DNA from: Cacajao melanocephalus
Taxonomy: Eukaryota; Chordata; Mammalia; Primates; Pitheciidae
Direction: 5' to 3'
Length of the DNA stretch: 64,000 bases
NCBI GenBank assembly: GCA_963573385.1
Contig: CAUYLG010070405.1
Span: 124,001-188,000 of the forward strand
Shown here: positions 13,319 through 52,838 of the stretch, one piece after another
Layout: every line of letters starts with the position of its first letter
How positions within the stretch are numbered: the stretch's first letter is position 1
Program-made: the position numbers and the translations under genes
The notes under the pieces: generated by a model
The model's input: only the letters and a program-made list of their open reading frames with translations
The model's database searches: none
Told to the model about the DNA's origin: nothing

Positions 13319-13617
13319 GCCAGGTGTGGTGGCTCACGCCTGTAATCCCAGCACTTTGGGAGGCCAAGGCGGGTGGATCATGAGGCTAGGAGTTCAAGTC
13401 CAGCCTGGCCGATATGGTGAAACCCCGTCTCTACCAAAAAAACGAAAATTAGCTGGGCATGGCGGTGGGCACCTGTAATCCCAGTTACTTGGGAGGCTCA
13501 GGCAGAGAATTGCTTGAACTCGGGAGGCAGAGATTGCAGTGAGCCGAGATCGCACCACTGCACTCCAGCCGGGGTAACAGAGTGAGACTTCATCTCAAAA
13601 AAAAAAAAAAAAAAAAT
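13319..13617 (+). mobile_element. AluS SINE, full length
   Basis: A complete dimer with an A tail, flanked by a perfect 13-bp duplication, tctatcataagga, at 13306-13318 and 13618-13630. Confidence 0.97.
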
Positions 13618-13659
13618 TCTATCATAAGGAACGAGCAAAGAGGTTTGTTTCTCTTTTCC

Positions 13660-13860
13660 CTAAAGCTGTGGGTCTCAGGCTCCCAACTTAGTGGAATCAC
13701 CTGAGAAACTTCCAAAAGGTACAGATGCCATCCCTTTCTGATTGCGTTCACCTGGAGTGACATCTGGGCACCAGCATTTCTCAAAGCCTCCCAGGTAATT
13801 TTAATGTTGCCAGAGCTGCAGGGATGAGAGGCGGCAGCCTATGGGTATCCACTGAGCAGT
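13660..13860. repeat. hAT-type MITE (MER5/MER20 group)
   Basis: It has 'gggtctcaggctcccaac', 'ggaatcacctgagaaactt' and a later 'tcccaggtaattttaatg', in the order of the MER5-type nonautonomous hAT-Charlie elements. Confidence 0.65.
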
Positions 13861-14328
13861 GCCATTACTTCTTTTGTCCCCCACTTTCAGATTCCAAGAA
13901 AAGGGTTATATGATACCAGATCTGAAATAGTCTAACTCCATAGATCCCAAAATAACATATCTGCGTAACCTCTTAATAAAGTTTTATAAATAGTACATGT
14001 CCTATTGTTACCTACCTCATTCTCTTGGCAGCATTTTTAAGACTTGTTTCTAAGATTCAGTTAAACTACTAAAAAGAATTATGACGGACATTCAATAGCC
14101 ATTCCTCCAAAATATGACTCTAAAAAAAGGATAAAGAATAAACTTCGTGGAAATATGCCTCTATTGTTTTTTCTCATGATTTCTACAAATTTTGTTTACT
14201 TTTCCTGAATGTGTCCTTCACAAGTGTATAGATTATTAAATGTTCATAATAGAGGAATATGAGAAAATATTTGTCCTCAAAAAAATGCAAAACAGGGGCA
14301 AAAAATTTTAAAAAATTTAAAAAACCTT

Positions 14329-14477
14329 GGCCAAGTGTGATGGCTCAAACCTGTAATCCCAGTACTCTGGGAGGCTGAGGCAGGAGGATTGCTTTAGCCT
14401 ATGATTTCAAGGCCAGACTGGGCAACATAGTGAGACCCCATATCTATAAAAATACTCACATACAAAACAAAAAAACA
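14329..14477 (+). mobile_element. Free left Alu monomer (FLAM)
   Basis: A single diverged left-arm monomer opens with a ggccaagtgtgatggctc motif and ends in an A-rich tail with no right arm. FLAMs predate dimeric Alus. Confidence 0.85.
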
Positions 14478-14579
14478 ACCCTTAAGTTACCTGGAAGTGT
14501 GACCTCCAAACACTCGGAACTGATTCCTTTGGAGTAATGACCCTTAAGCCATCTTTCAGGCCAGCATTTTGCAAGGTGC

Positions 14580-16620
14580 AGTCAAGATCCACGTGCATCA
14601 CAGTCCTCTGGCTAGAAATGCAAAGGCCTCACCTGAAACTCATTCTCTAGGGACAGGAGCTGATAAAGCACATCTGAAGAAAGCTTCCTAGATATTTTGT
14701 TTCACTTAATTTTTTATAGCAGCATTGCCATCTTTAAAATAAAACTGTGCCTGGAATCCCAGTAAATAAACCAGGTGAAGGGATGATGCAGGCTTGGGGT
14801 TCAGTAGTGGCCTGTTCCGGGGCTCCAGAGAAGTTTCCCTGAGGCACCATACCCAGCCACATGAGGGACTCCAAACATCAGAGTTACCTCTGCCTCCAGC
14901 TTCCAATAAGCTGCCCATCCCTTAGCTTTCCTACTCTCCCTCCATCATGTGTTCCTAGGCTGCCTTTGTTAAGGTCCTTGGTGCCCTGGTCTGACCATAT
15001 TCTTTCTCCTTTAATCATCTTATTTGCTCACTGGTTTCTGGAATGCATGCATTTGTCCGAAATAGTCACAGAAGAAAAGAAACTCAGAATACATAAGGTT
15101 GCAGTGAGGCAAACTAATTTTTTAAAATGTTTGCATTGAACACACTGAACAATGGATGTTTAGCATCCCATCATTTCACTGTGTACCCACCCTGGATGGA
15201 GTAGGCTTCAAAGATAGCCAAGCATTCTCTGGCTGTCCAGGATTGCTATGGAGGGCTGAATCTTGTATTACATGGTTGTCTATGTTATGTAAAGTAACTA
15301 ACATTAGATTCTCCATGCAAGTCTAATTCTTGTGAAGAAAATAATATTATAGATTAGAACTTTGAAGCTGACATTGAAGGAATTTTGTGTCATTTCTTGA
15401 AGTCATAGTTGTGTTTTTTTTTTTCACCATGAGAGATGAGGAAAAGAGAACAAACACAAAGTCTGTGTATGAATTGCAGTGCTATGATAAGCATAGATTG
15501 GGCAGGTCCAACTAGCCCTCAAGGCTGTTTAAGATCCAAGTGTGACAAAATGCTCATCACACAAAACAAGACACATCATTTGAAACAATCACTGGGGGTT
15601 ACTATTGTGCCATCTCTTTGGGGAAATCCAGAGACCCAACTTAACCCTCTCTAATTTCCATATATTGAACAAATGAGTATTGAGAGAGGCTCAGGGTGAA
15701 GAAAAGCACCGGCCCTAAAATATCATTAACATCATTACCCAACGCCCAACCCCAATACCCCCAATCAGAGGTGGAAACCCTCAAAACATGGGGAAGTCCA
15801 TGGACCAACCACGGAATTTTGGGCTGTGTGCTTAGCTGATGCCACTTCTTCCTCCTTTGTCCACTGCACCCATAAAACGAGCCATTTTGGGCACGCCAGA
15901 AAGGATAGGAATAAGCTATTTTCCTTCTACCTCCAATTCTCTCATTAACTCAGGGCCAATGGCAACTGGGAACTATTTATTCTGATTCCTCCTGAGACTG
16001 CACAGAACATGCATGCTGTATTCCTCCTAAAGCTGCTAGAAACCTAGTATAGTGTTCACTGCTCTGAAAGCAAGATGCCAATGCTAGAGCACAGTTTCAT
16101 TGCACTTTATACTTCAGCTCTTGCCAGAGCAGCCTTGACTCCTCCAGACACAATATTCATGATCCAGGTGCAAAAATCAGGTGCTGGAATTCATGTCAGT
16201 CAGTTTTCTTTTAAGAGCCAAAGACACCTTACCAGCTACTCCTCACTACTCTGTTGCCTGCTACAAACTGGATACTGCAGCAACAGGGAGCTTCTTGGCA
16301 GGCAGAGTAGGGAGTTCACCCACTCCAGCATTGCCGAGCAGAGTGTGCTTCAGGTCATCTTGCCATGGCAATGAAATGTTTCCAGCTATTTCCTTAAGGT
16401 TCATTTCCTAAGAACAAACCATGAGTCATGGCACAAGGGGAGGTGAACTGAATTAATGCCTGATTGGTAAGTAAAACAACAAAATCTTAGTTTTAAAATA
16501 TATCTGCAAGATTAAAGTAACTACACTTTGGAAATGTACAGTGAATACTTTGAAGGTCTAGACTTAAACCAATCAGTTTCCTAATCATTAGGAATCAGTA
16601 TTAGAGTTCTGACAATCAAG
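14580..16620. other. Intergenic DNA, no gene seen
   Basis: A MER5-like fragment lies at about 14590-14700 ('cgtgcatcacagtcctctgg'). The remainder appears unique with only short, unconvincing frames. Confidence 0.5.
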
Positions 16621-16629
16621 ACTTGATTT

Positions 16630-16745
16630 ACTTATTTATTCAACAAATGTACTTATGCATGCAGTGTGTGCAGCCACTGCCCTGGGGATACAGTATTGCC
16701 TTCAAGGAACTTACATCTAGTCTATATTGTATATATTTAAAATGG
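16630..16745. repeat. Ancient LINE (L2-like) fragment
   Basis: 'ttatttattcaacaaatgta', then 'gccctggggatacagtattg', then 'aaggaacttacatctagtct' follow the usual order of the old LINE 3' region seen elsewhere in the window. Confidence 0.5.
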
Positions 16746-17504
16746 GTGGATCTTTGCTTGAAACTGTTAATATTAATGGGGCCATGTACAATCACACAGA
16801 TTTTGTCCTGTCATGCTCTAAACATTGTATTACAGGCATGCCCATACCTCACCCTTTCTGTTACGGCAGCAGCCTCTCAGCCCCTAGGACTTCTCCCCAT
16901 GTCCACATTCTTGCTGTCATCTCAGCCATCCCCACCACCCACATCACAAATTTACTCCCTCATATCTACTTGCACGATGTTCTTCAAATCCCTCAAATAG
17001 TTTAAATAGTGTTTTGCTCAGGAAACTTCACTACTTTATTTCTAAATAAAACGTTTGCCCTTTTTTAAGACCCTGAATCTCAATTCATTTAACTAATTAA
17101 CCTTGTTTTCTGTGATTTGATTAAATCATGTAATCATGTAATCAATTATTAACCAAACAAAGATTTAATAGACACCTATGGCGTGTCTGGTGGCAGAAGC
17201 TGTGGTGGCCACCTGGATTCCTCCTTCAGGTGTGAAGCCCTCCTCTGTTCAGCATGACAGAGGTGTTGGTGGCTGAGGGCACCCAACTGAGTCCCTCTTT
17301 GGCAATTGCTGTTGGCTGAAGGGAGCTGCCTTCCTGAGGTTACTCCTGCTCATTGGAAGCAGTCAGCACTGATAATAGGTTGATGTGAATGTCAAAGGTT
17401 TGGGACACTTACTGCAACTTGCAATGAATTTGAAGGGCCATCCTAGCTCCAGAATTCCCTGTAGGATTGGACTGAAGTTCAACTTCTCTCAGCCCAATTC
17501 CACT

Positions 17505-19060
17505 TTCCTCACCCCATTACAGGCTCAAGAAGCTTATAATCTAACAAAGAAATCAGACAAACTGACAAATAAAACACTGTGGTAAGAGATATGACAGGAG
17601 AAGGTCTAGGTTACAGGGGGAGAGGAGAGTTCCTGCAGGAACTGAGTTCTAAGTGAGATGTGAAGACTGAGCCAGAGTCAGTCAGGAGAACTGGTAGGGC
17701 CTGGGCAGGACAGAAGGGTGGCCATCCAAGATAATGTCCAGGGAAGAGAGGACATCAGGCACTGGGAATAGTAAGAGGCAAGGCTGGTGAAGAAGGGGCA
17801 GGAAGAGGGTGCGTGGCATAGATCATGAAGGCCTAGTTAGCCATGTCATCAGATCTGGAAGTGCTCAATGGTTTTCAAAACAAGGAGTGATAGATTCAAT
17901 TTGCATATTGGAAACAGCTCTCTGGAAGATCGATGGGCAGCAAGAGAAGATACAAAGAGACCAGTTAGGAGCTGCTGAAGGTCATGGGAAAAATGACTAT
18001 GGTTCATGGCACTGAGGATGGAAAGCAATGAATTGATTTGAGGACCATTAATGAGACAGAATCAGCAGGATGACTACCTGGATAAAGGAATAGGGGGATT
18101 GGTAGTGCCATTTGCTGGAGTAAGGGGACTGGAGAAAAAGCAGCCTTGGACTTTTGGGTTTGAGCTGACTAAAAGACACCCCAGTGTAAGCACTGAATGG
18201 GCAGTTGGGCATATAGGTCTGAGGCTGAGGAGAGCTGGGCTGCAGACACAGGTTTGGAAATCTTCAACAAAAAGACAATAATGATATTGCCCAGTGGATA
18301 TGTGTAGATTAAAAAGAGCCTAGTTTTTGAACTCTAGAGGACATTGATGTTTGTGAACAAGAGGTGTCTTTAATTAAGGGAGACTGGAAAAAAGCAGGCA
18401 AAGCGATCACAAAACCCAGGAGTGTGTGGGTCAGAGAAACCAAAGGAAGGAAGTGGTCAGCTGACATGATAATGACTGACGTGCCCTGTGAACCAGAAAC
18501 ATGGAGGTTTTTAACGATCTTGGTGAGAGGAATTCTGTGCAGTATTAGATGAAGATGCCAGATTTCTGTGAATTTGAGTGTGACTGGAAAATCCTGAGGA
18601 AAGCATAAGGACTCCTGGAAACCTCTGAGGAAGCAGAGATAGCAGGTATAAGGGACTCTGCCAAGGATGTCTATGTATGAAGGAAGGAGGGAGATAGAGT
18701 TGTTGATGGGGGGAGTTCTAATTAAGATAACAGCCATGTCATGTGGGCATGCTTAAGGCTGTAGAAAGGCAGCCAGAAGAGTGGAGAGATAATCAAGCAG
18801 CTAGTTAGTAGAGGGAGTACCAAGACAGTGGAATGGAGTAGACCATCTCCTGGAGGAGAGGTTGGCTATGTCCACAAGAGGGGCTCCTCCTTGTGATGGG
18901 AGGGAAGCAGAATCTTTAGTGAGTCTGAGGGTATGTGGCAGCTCCTTCTGATGGTGCCCAGTTTCTTCATTGAGTAGGAGGAAAGACTATGTTTAGGGGT
19001 GTGGGAGTTGGTGACAGACTAGCAGGTTTAAGAGACTAGGGGACATTTGCTGTATCTTTT
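17505..19060. repeat. Ancient LINE (L2/CR1-like), long fragment
   Basis: 'gctcaagaagcttataatct' is followed by 'gatcatgaaggcctagttag', 'gagaccagttaggagctgct', 'ggtagtgccatttgctggag', 'gggcatataggtctgaggct' and a purine-rich run. The order matches a common mammalian-wide repeat also present at 29690-30640. It explains the 142-aa minus-strand open frame here, which is not a gene. Confidence 0.55.
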
Positions 19061-22000
19061 TGAGAGAATGGAACCAGGAGAATGTGGAAGGCACAATGTA
19101 GGATCCAGTTGCTAATGGAAACTATGAATCCATTGGGTTCCTGCCTTCTAAGTTGTGGGATTTCTCCAGCACTCCTCAGTAGCATGGGTGTGGATCCAAA
19201 GTTGGACAGTAACATTCTGCCATGTGGATGAGACAGAAGGACCATGCAGGGAAAGATCCTGACAGAGGGAGTTGCAGTGACAGGCCCTGGCATGGAAGTA
19301 AAATACCAAGAAGATTTGGAGGCAGTAGAGGATTGGACATTTGAATTTTAAAATGCAGAGGCAAAGCCAGATAGGGGTGATGATATGGTTTAAGGTGAGA
19401 CCATAAGAATTGGTCGATGACATGAAGTAGGAGTCTAGGTCCCTGGAGACAAGAATGTCAAGGATCTGAGATGGTCAGTGTTGAAGTCATTCCTAGCACT
19501 GGTAGGAGCTGGAAGGACTAGGGTCAATGCTGAAGTAAATAGTGGGGTCAAGGAGGAGCTGACAGGCAGTATGCAGGACACCAGACTAAGAGCGTAGATA
19601 AAAAGGAGTTCAGAGGAGCTTTCCGGGAGCGAGAAAGAAGGCTTGGAAAGAGTGGGTGGAGCTGTGGGAGAATGAGCCTGTTATAGGAGAAGGGTCTTCT
19701 GGGAAGGGGTAGAAGCTACAGAGAACTGAGTGAATCAGGAACAGATCACTGACCTCAGGGAGCACAAGGCAAGGTTGACTAGAGGGAACAGCTTAGGCGT
19801 AAGAGGATACATTGTATGATATATCCAGGTGTTCACCCTAGATAATGGAGGTAGAATATTGACCATATGGTGTCTAAGTGAATCAGTCCCAAATCGTCCT
19901 ATGTCTGAGGGCAGGTGAGAGGAAGGTTCAGGCCTCTGGCAAGGAGTCAACAGAGGCAAGCTGGAGGAAAGCAAGTTCTGGCCTAAAGAAGAGGCAAGAG
20001 GTAGAATTTTTACCTCCCAGTATTCCTAAAGCCACCTTCATTTTAGGGGGAACTAAGCACCCTTGAGGGAGAAGCCTGCTCTGGCCCAAGTAGATTTGGG
20101 GAACTCTGAAAGCCCAGGCTCCAGGTAGAGGTACTCTAGGCATTTCGTGTTCCACTCAATAGCTAACTCCTTCTTTCACTCTTTAATCCACTCACTTAGT
20201 CCTCAAACCTACATCAGTTGTTTCTTCCCTTCCTTTCTCATCTGAAAAGGGTTAAGGTGTTCATATTAGCACTATGTGCCAGGCACTGAGCAAGGGTTTT
20301 AGAAATATACAGCTCCCTGACTATAATTCCTTTGCCATGTTCCCTTCTATTAAAACAAAATTTAACCTTCCAGCATGACCTAGACCGAATTTCACCTCCT
20401 CCCTAAAAACTAAATCTTATTGGCCATCAACTCTTCTCTGTGGAATTTTTACTACTTATTCTCTGAATCATGTATTTTGCTATATATTTAATTCTAGCTT
20501 ACCCTGCCTGCCAAGTGAAACAGTAAGCCCTTGGGTATGGACAATTAGTACATGCATTTTAAATATCTCAAATATCTACTAAAGCACTAAAGACATAGTA
20601 AGCCCTCAACAATAGGAATTACATTCTAAAGAGACATGCCTCTCTGCAACAGAGTGGTTCTTGATGATGCGCTATAACCAGGCCTAATAATGAACTCTGA
20701 GTTTCTCAGGAGCACTGGTTGGAGCATGAACAGTTTAATTTACAAGGTCAGCTCCAGGAAAGACAGAAGATAAGATGTAAAGAGCAAGAGTAGCAATTTA
20801 CATTTGTTCTCACCAGACTAAAAGAATACACTGTAATACAGTGTCAAGTGAATGCTGGAGCTTTGGAAAGTAGCATGTTACACAGACATATTTTGTTGCA
20901 CCCATTTTCGGTTTCCAAGAAGTGTTAGGATTATGCAGGTTTCTCTCTTGGTATGAGCAACTGCTTAGCAAGACAAATGTCACATTCTAGAATTTGACCC
21001 TAGGACACTTTTCCAATAGTGATCAAGTGACCTAGTTCAAGAAAATGCCAAATAAATGTCACGATTTCTCATTCAGCTGTCATTTTATGGGTAGGAGAGC
21101 AAGTAGGAGGAAAAGGGGAATATTTAGAAGTTCTAAATGGGGCCTTTAAAATGCCAATGTGGAGACGAAAGAAAACTGGTTCCCAGCATAGTCTTCCCTT
21201 GACCAAATTTACTTTTTTCATTGCCCATCTGACAATGTTTCCAATTCCTATACCTTATTATCACTAAGCTTTATTTTTCTGCAACTTGTTTTCTTCTATG
21301 ATTATGTTCTTTCTTTTTATTTTATGCTTATTTCCTCCTTATAATCTCCTCTGTCTCCATCCCCAATGTTTAAAAGATACGTCTTTTTGATTTTAACATT
21401 TTTATTTCAATGCCCAAAGTGTAGCTTGTACTGAGAAAAAGACTTGGTTTGCACCCCAGGGGCCAGGGCAGCGATACTTTACGAGTGGTTGCTCTTTCAG
21501 GTTCCCGCCCTTACAATCTGTCTGTCCTGACCCAGTATTTCAATAGCAACACACAGAAAGTATGATGCTATTTCTGGTGCATCTGGAACTCCCGGAATAA
21601 AAGCACATTAAAGCTGGTCATTGTAATGCTTAATTTCATTATAATCTTAGATTCATTAATAGATTGTCCATGTACAAAATGTTTTTTTAATATGCAGCTT
21701 GCAGTGCTTACAGCTTTCAGTTTGCCAGAGGTTGTTTTTGAGCATCCAGCACTATGTGTGGCAGACACTGGTCTACGAATACAGACAGAAATTAGCTGCA
21801 TTCCCATTCTCTGCTCTTGCGGATCTCGTAGTACTAAGGATGAAATGAAATTTGGCATAGAATCTTCCATGACTGTTCTGGTTTCCACTCCTCCACCCTT
21901 CCTGTGTGAAATGCCTCATTTTGGTTGCGGCGGGTGCGGGGAGCATGAGGAGTGGCCTCCTATTGTATCCAGTCCTACACATGAGATGGGCAATATTCGT

Positions 22001-22190
22001 AAAGCATCTGTGGAAAGCACGGAACCATTCAGGCACATCAACTGCCCAGAGAGCTGAGAAGCTTGAAGCCCAGCAGGCCTGGGCTTTTCTTGTTCTCCCA
22101 CTCTCTACTGGGCAGCATTCTCCCCTTGCTATACCCCAACTTGGACTGTCAGCCTCAGGTTTTGGGAAGACAGAAGTTTGTCACTATCCT
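19061..22190. other. Intergenic DNA, purine-rich then A/T-rich, no gene seen
   Basis: The ancient repeat probably continues to about 19700. Beyond that I see unique sequence. The open frame at 21626-22057 (143 codons) has no recognisable domain. Confidence 0.5.
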
Positions 22191-22194
22191 TAAA

Positions 22195-22395
22195 CAACAT
22201 CCACCACTTACTGAACAACTACTAACATCCAGACAATTTGAACATTCACTGAGCAACCACTTGGATATACGTGTTAGATACTTTACATACATTGTCTTAT
22301 TTTTACAAACCTGTGAACTAGATGTTTTTGTTACCCCCATTTTAAGAATGCAGAAACCCAGATTCAAAGAGGTAGAGTATGGGTCAATGCAGTGG
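22195..22395 (-). repeat. MIR SINE
   Basis: 'gttagatactttacatacat', 'ttgttacccccattttaaga', 'gcagaaacccagattcaaag' is the reverse MIR pattern. Confidence 0.75.
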
Positions 22396-22426
22396 CTGCA
22401 AACTGGATCTACACTGACCGTGTTTT

Positions 22427-22481
22427 AAAACAAAACAAAACAAAACAAAACAAAACAAAACAAAACAAAACAAAACAAAAC
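22427..22481. repeat. (AAAAC)11 microsatellite
   Basis: Eleven perfect pentamer units, 55 bases. No Alu or LINE tail precedes it, so it is not an obvious retroposon tail. Confidence 0.97.
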
Positions 22482-23689
22482 TAACACCCCACACTGCCCC
22501 TCTCTGGGATTCTCTGCATGGTTGTCAACCCAAGCAGGGGAACTGACAAGCACTTGCAGAACTTCATTCATTCACTCACTTATTCATTTAACAAGCGTTT
22601 TCCTGGTAGAATGGTACCAGCTTAAGGGAGGTAGTTTCTGAATTCAGGGCCAGTCACATAAAGGAGACACACAGCAATCTAATCGTTCAAATGTTGAATA
22701 TCTTTTTCCATGTGTCTTTCTAATCATTAAAAAAAATCCATCGTTATTTGTATTATCTTTAATAGATACTGAATTAGCTTTCTTTTAACTGAATAAATTC
22801 AACATTAATCCCAGAGGTAACATTGGATTCATCTGACATTGTTTCAGAATCCAAACCTTTTATATCATCTTTCAACTATTTTTTTTTTAACCAGCGTATA
22901 CAAATAGTTGTTCCTTGCTCCAATAAAGATACCGGATAATCCAAATTCACAAAATAGGATATGAGGGAGTATCAATTAGCATGGGAAACATCCTCCCTTT
23001 ACAAAACAATCCACTGTTCCTTCAAAAGGCCTAACAGTGAATGAATGCTGGTATTAAGAAATCACTGGTCAAAGAAACAGAGTGAGAAACCCACGTGAAG
23101 TCCTAGAAATTACAATAGAGATAAGCAGAACCATGGGCATTGATTTACGAAATTGGGACTTAAAGACAACTTTTTGGAACAAAAAGTTGGGCACGGCCAG
23201 TAAAGGAACCTCCCAATTGTAATCCCTAAGGCTGTAAGACTTTGTGAAAAGAATGTGGGGGTGGAGGGGAGGGGTGATCTACTTGGTTTGCTAAACTTTC
23301 CTGGGTTTCATTTGGTCATGCATTCTGCTACGTAAAAGAAAACACATTTGCGACTAAAGTCTCGTATCTTATCAACACAGTTTTCCTGCTATTAAGCAAC
23401 AAGGTTACAGCAAATGCAACAAACAGAACGGACTTGTTGATAATCTTTCCTTCTCCAGCCAACCCATCCTATCACCTTTGGCCTGGCTCCTACCCTGTTT
23501 TTCAGTTTACACTTGTACCTCGGCCCTTATCAGCTACCCATGAGATGCTAGGCTGCTATTTTAATACTCTTGCTATTTTAAATCGGGTCGCGCCAGTTCT
23601 TAGCCTTGGTAAGAGAGGGGCTGCACTGGGCTGCGCTTTAAGTTGCACGACCACACACAGGGGAGTAAACGGACACGGTGACTTGACTG
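22482..23689. other. Proximal upstream flank of the CpG island
   Basis: No gene and no clear repeat. G+C rises sharply only after 23580. No divergent coding frame with support is seen on the minus strand. Confidence 0.5.
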
Positions 23690-24005
23690 CCATCCGCGCG
23701 CTTAAAAGCGGCGGGGCCGACCAGGCGTCCGGGCGCCTTCTCCCTGCCCCGCCGCCCAGCTCCGGCTCTCGCCCCCTCCGCGTCTCGCCAGCGCGGGCTC
23801 CACGCGCAGCCTTAATAGGCTCCGAAACTTCGATCAGCGCTCCGATTCCCGAGAGGGCTCTTCCTTCGGCTCCGTCACTCCTACAACGGAAGGGCGGCCG
23901 CCTCCGGAAGGCTGTCCTGGCACGCATCCTCTCCCCCGCCGAGCCCCGCGCGGGCCCTAAAGAGGCGTGGGTCGCCTGGCGGCAGCGGGATCCGCCCCGC
24001 CCGCG

Positions 24006-24026
24006 CCGGAAGTCCGCGCGTGCGCG
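24006..24026. promoter_or_regulatory. Adjacent ETS and NRF1 consensus sites
   Basis: CCGGAAGT at 24006-24013 is a full ETS (GABPA/ELK-type) core. CGCGCGTGCGCG at 24015-24026 matches the NRF1 palindromic consensus YGCGCAYGCGCR on the minus strand. They are one base apart and about 350 bp before the ATG, typical of housekeeping promoters. Confidence 0.65.
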
Positions 24027-24067
24027 CTGGCTAGCCTGGAGCTCGCGTCCGGCGCACAGGGGCGGCG

Positions 24068-24114
24068 GGGGCGGGGCCGCGGCCGCTCTCAGGGTGTCCC
24101 CGCCCCCGCCCCCC
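24068..24114. promoter_or_regulatory. GC boxes (Sp/KLF sites)
   Basis: GGGGCGGGGC at 24068-24077 is a perfect GC box. A C-rich run at 24098-24114 contains overlapping GC boxes on the other strand. Both sit within the CpG island, downstream of the ETS/NRF1 pair. Confidence 0.65.
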
Positions 24115-24375
24115 GGCGTTCTGCGGTCGCCGTGACAACCGGAGCGGCAGCAACGGCTGCGGGCGCGCGAGTCCGGCGCCGCCTCCCGGCGGTACTGCCA
24201 GCCAGGCAGCAGCCGCCCGGCCTCCGCGCTCTCCCCGCCTCCCGGCCCGCGGGGAGGGACGGGCCCGCCCTCTGCCCGCCCGCTGGAGAGTGAGCGGCGC
24301 CCAGCCGCCCAGCCAGCCCGCCGTTCTCCGGCCGCCGTCAGGGCGCGCGCAGCGAGCGGGCGCGACTATGCCAAG

Positions 24376-52013
<27,638 letters not shown>

Positions 52014-52231
52014 GTAAGATAATATTTTAGTATGTGTTTATAAGATATAGTAAAAATAGTTGATTAATGGTTAATTGATTAATTTATAGTTTACTTTTAT
52101 GAAAATATTCAAAAATATTATTATAAAATCATTTCATATTCGCATGATTTCACCACTGGCATGGCCCACCACACTTAAGATAGTTTTAGAGGCATAAATA
52201 GAGTTGGGAATACTTGATAAATTTAATTTTT

Positions 52232-52521
52232 ATTTTTTTTGATACAGGGTCTCACTCTGTCACCCAAGCTGGAGTGCGGTGGTGTGATCTCTGCTCACTG
52301 CAACCTCCATCTCCTGGGTTAAGTGATCCTCCAACTTCAGCCTCTCAAGTAGCTGGAACTATAGGTGCATGCCACCAAACTCGGCTAATTTTTTGTATTT
52401 TTTATAGAGACTGGGTTTTGCTATGTTGCACAGACTAGTCTCAATTTCCTGGGCTCAAGTGATCTGCCCATCTCAGCCTCCCCAAGTATTGAGATTACAG
52501 GCATGAGCTACAGTGCCTGAC
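52232..52521 (-). mobile_element. Alu SINE (old S or J), intron 6
   Basis: A reverse dimer with 'gatacagggtctcactctgt' and a diverged right end. A short ataaattt flanking repeat is consistent with a target-site duplication. Confidence 0.92.
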
Positions 52522-52562
52522 ATAAATTTTAAATATTCCTAGGCATTTGAGCATAACTAATA

Positions 52563-52617
52563 TATATTCCATTTATTTTTTTGGAATATATAATATATTG
52601 TTATGGAACAATATATT
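52563..52617. repeat. Two further short inverted repeats
   Basis: tatattcca (52563-52571) pairs with tggaatata (52582-52590). aatatattgtt (52592-52602) pairs with aacaatatatt (52607-52617) across a 4-base loop. Confidence 0.9.
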
Positions 52618-52838
52618 CCATTTGCTGTATGTAGATGTGTATGTGTATGTGTTGAGATGTGTGAAGTCTTACTTCATTTGGTGTAAAAGTCTACAGACTT
52701 TTACACCAAAAGTCCCTCTGATTAAGTTGGCCTGAGGGAGCAGCTTTTACCTTAGAGAATTTGGGTCTTTCTAGATGGCTGTCTCTGGTTCTTCTTCCAA
52801 TGTCAATGGCTGTAGCTTGTTTCAGCTCTGCCCAGTAT
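52615..52838. repeat. Duplicated intronic segment, copy 1
   Basis: It pairs with 54832-55030. Shared runs include 'ggcctgagggagcagctttt' and 'tctctggttcttcttccaat' followed by 'tggctgtagcttgtttcagc'. Copy 1 has a 13-base insertion, and a palindrome at 52677-52710. Confidence 0.9.
52677..52710. repeat. 34-nt near-perfect palindrome
   Basis: Two 16-base arms, tttggtgtaaaagtct and its reverse complement, are separated by only AC. It could form a hairpin in RNA or single-stranded DNA. Confidence 0.97.

Noticed and set aside
18309..18737. 142-codon minus-strand open frame
   Set aside because: It lies inside an ancient LINE-like repeat and has no recognisable domain.
21626..22057. 143-codon plus-strand open frame
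   Set aside because: No domain or splice support. The antisense strand is also open, as expected by chance.
23434..24135. 233-codon plus-strand open frame over the CpG island
   Set aside because: Long open frames are expected in high-G+C DNA. The product is low-complexity Pro/Arg/Ala, no splice or start context supports it, and it is out of frame with DPY19L1.
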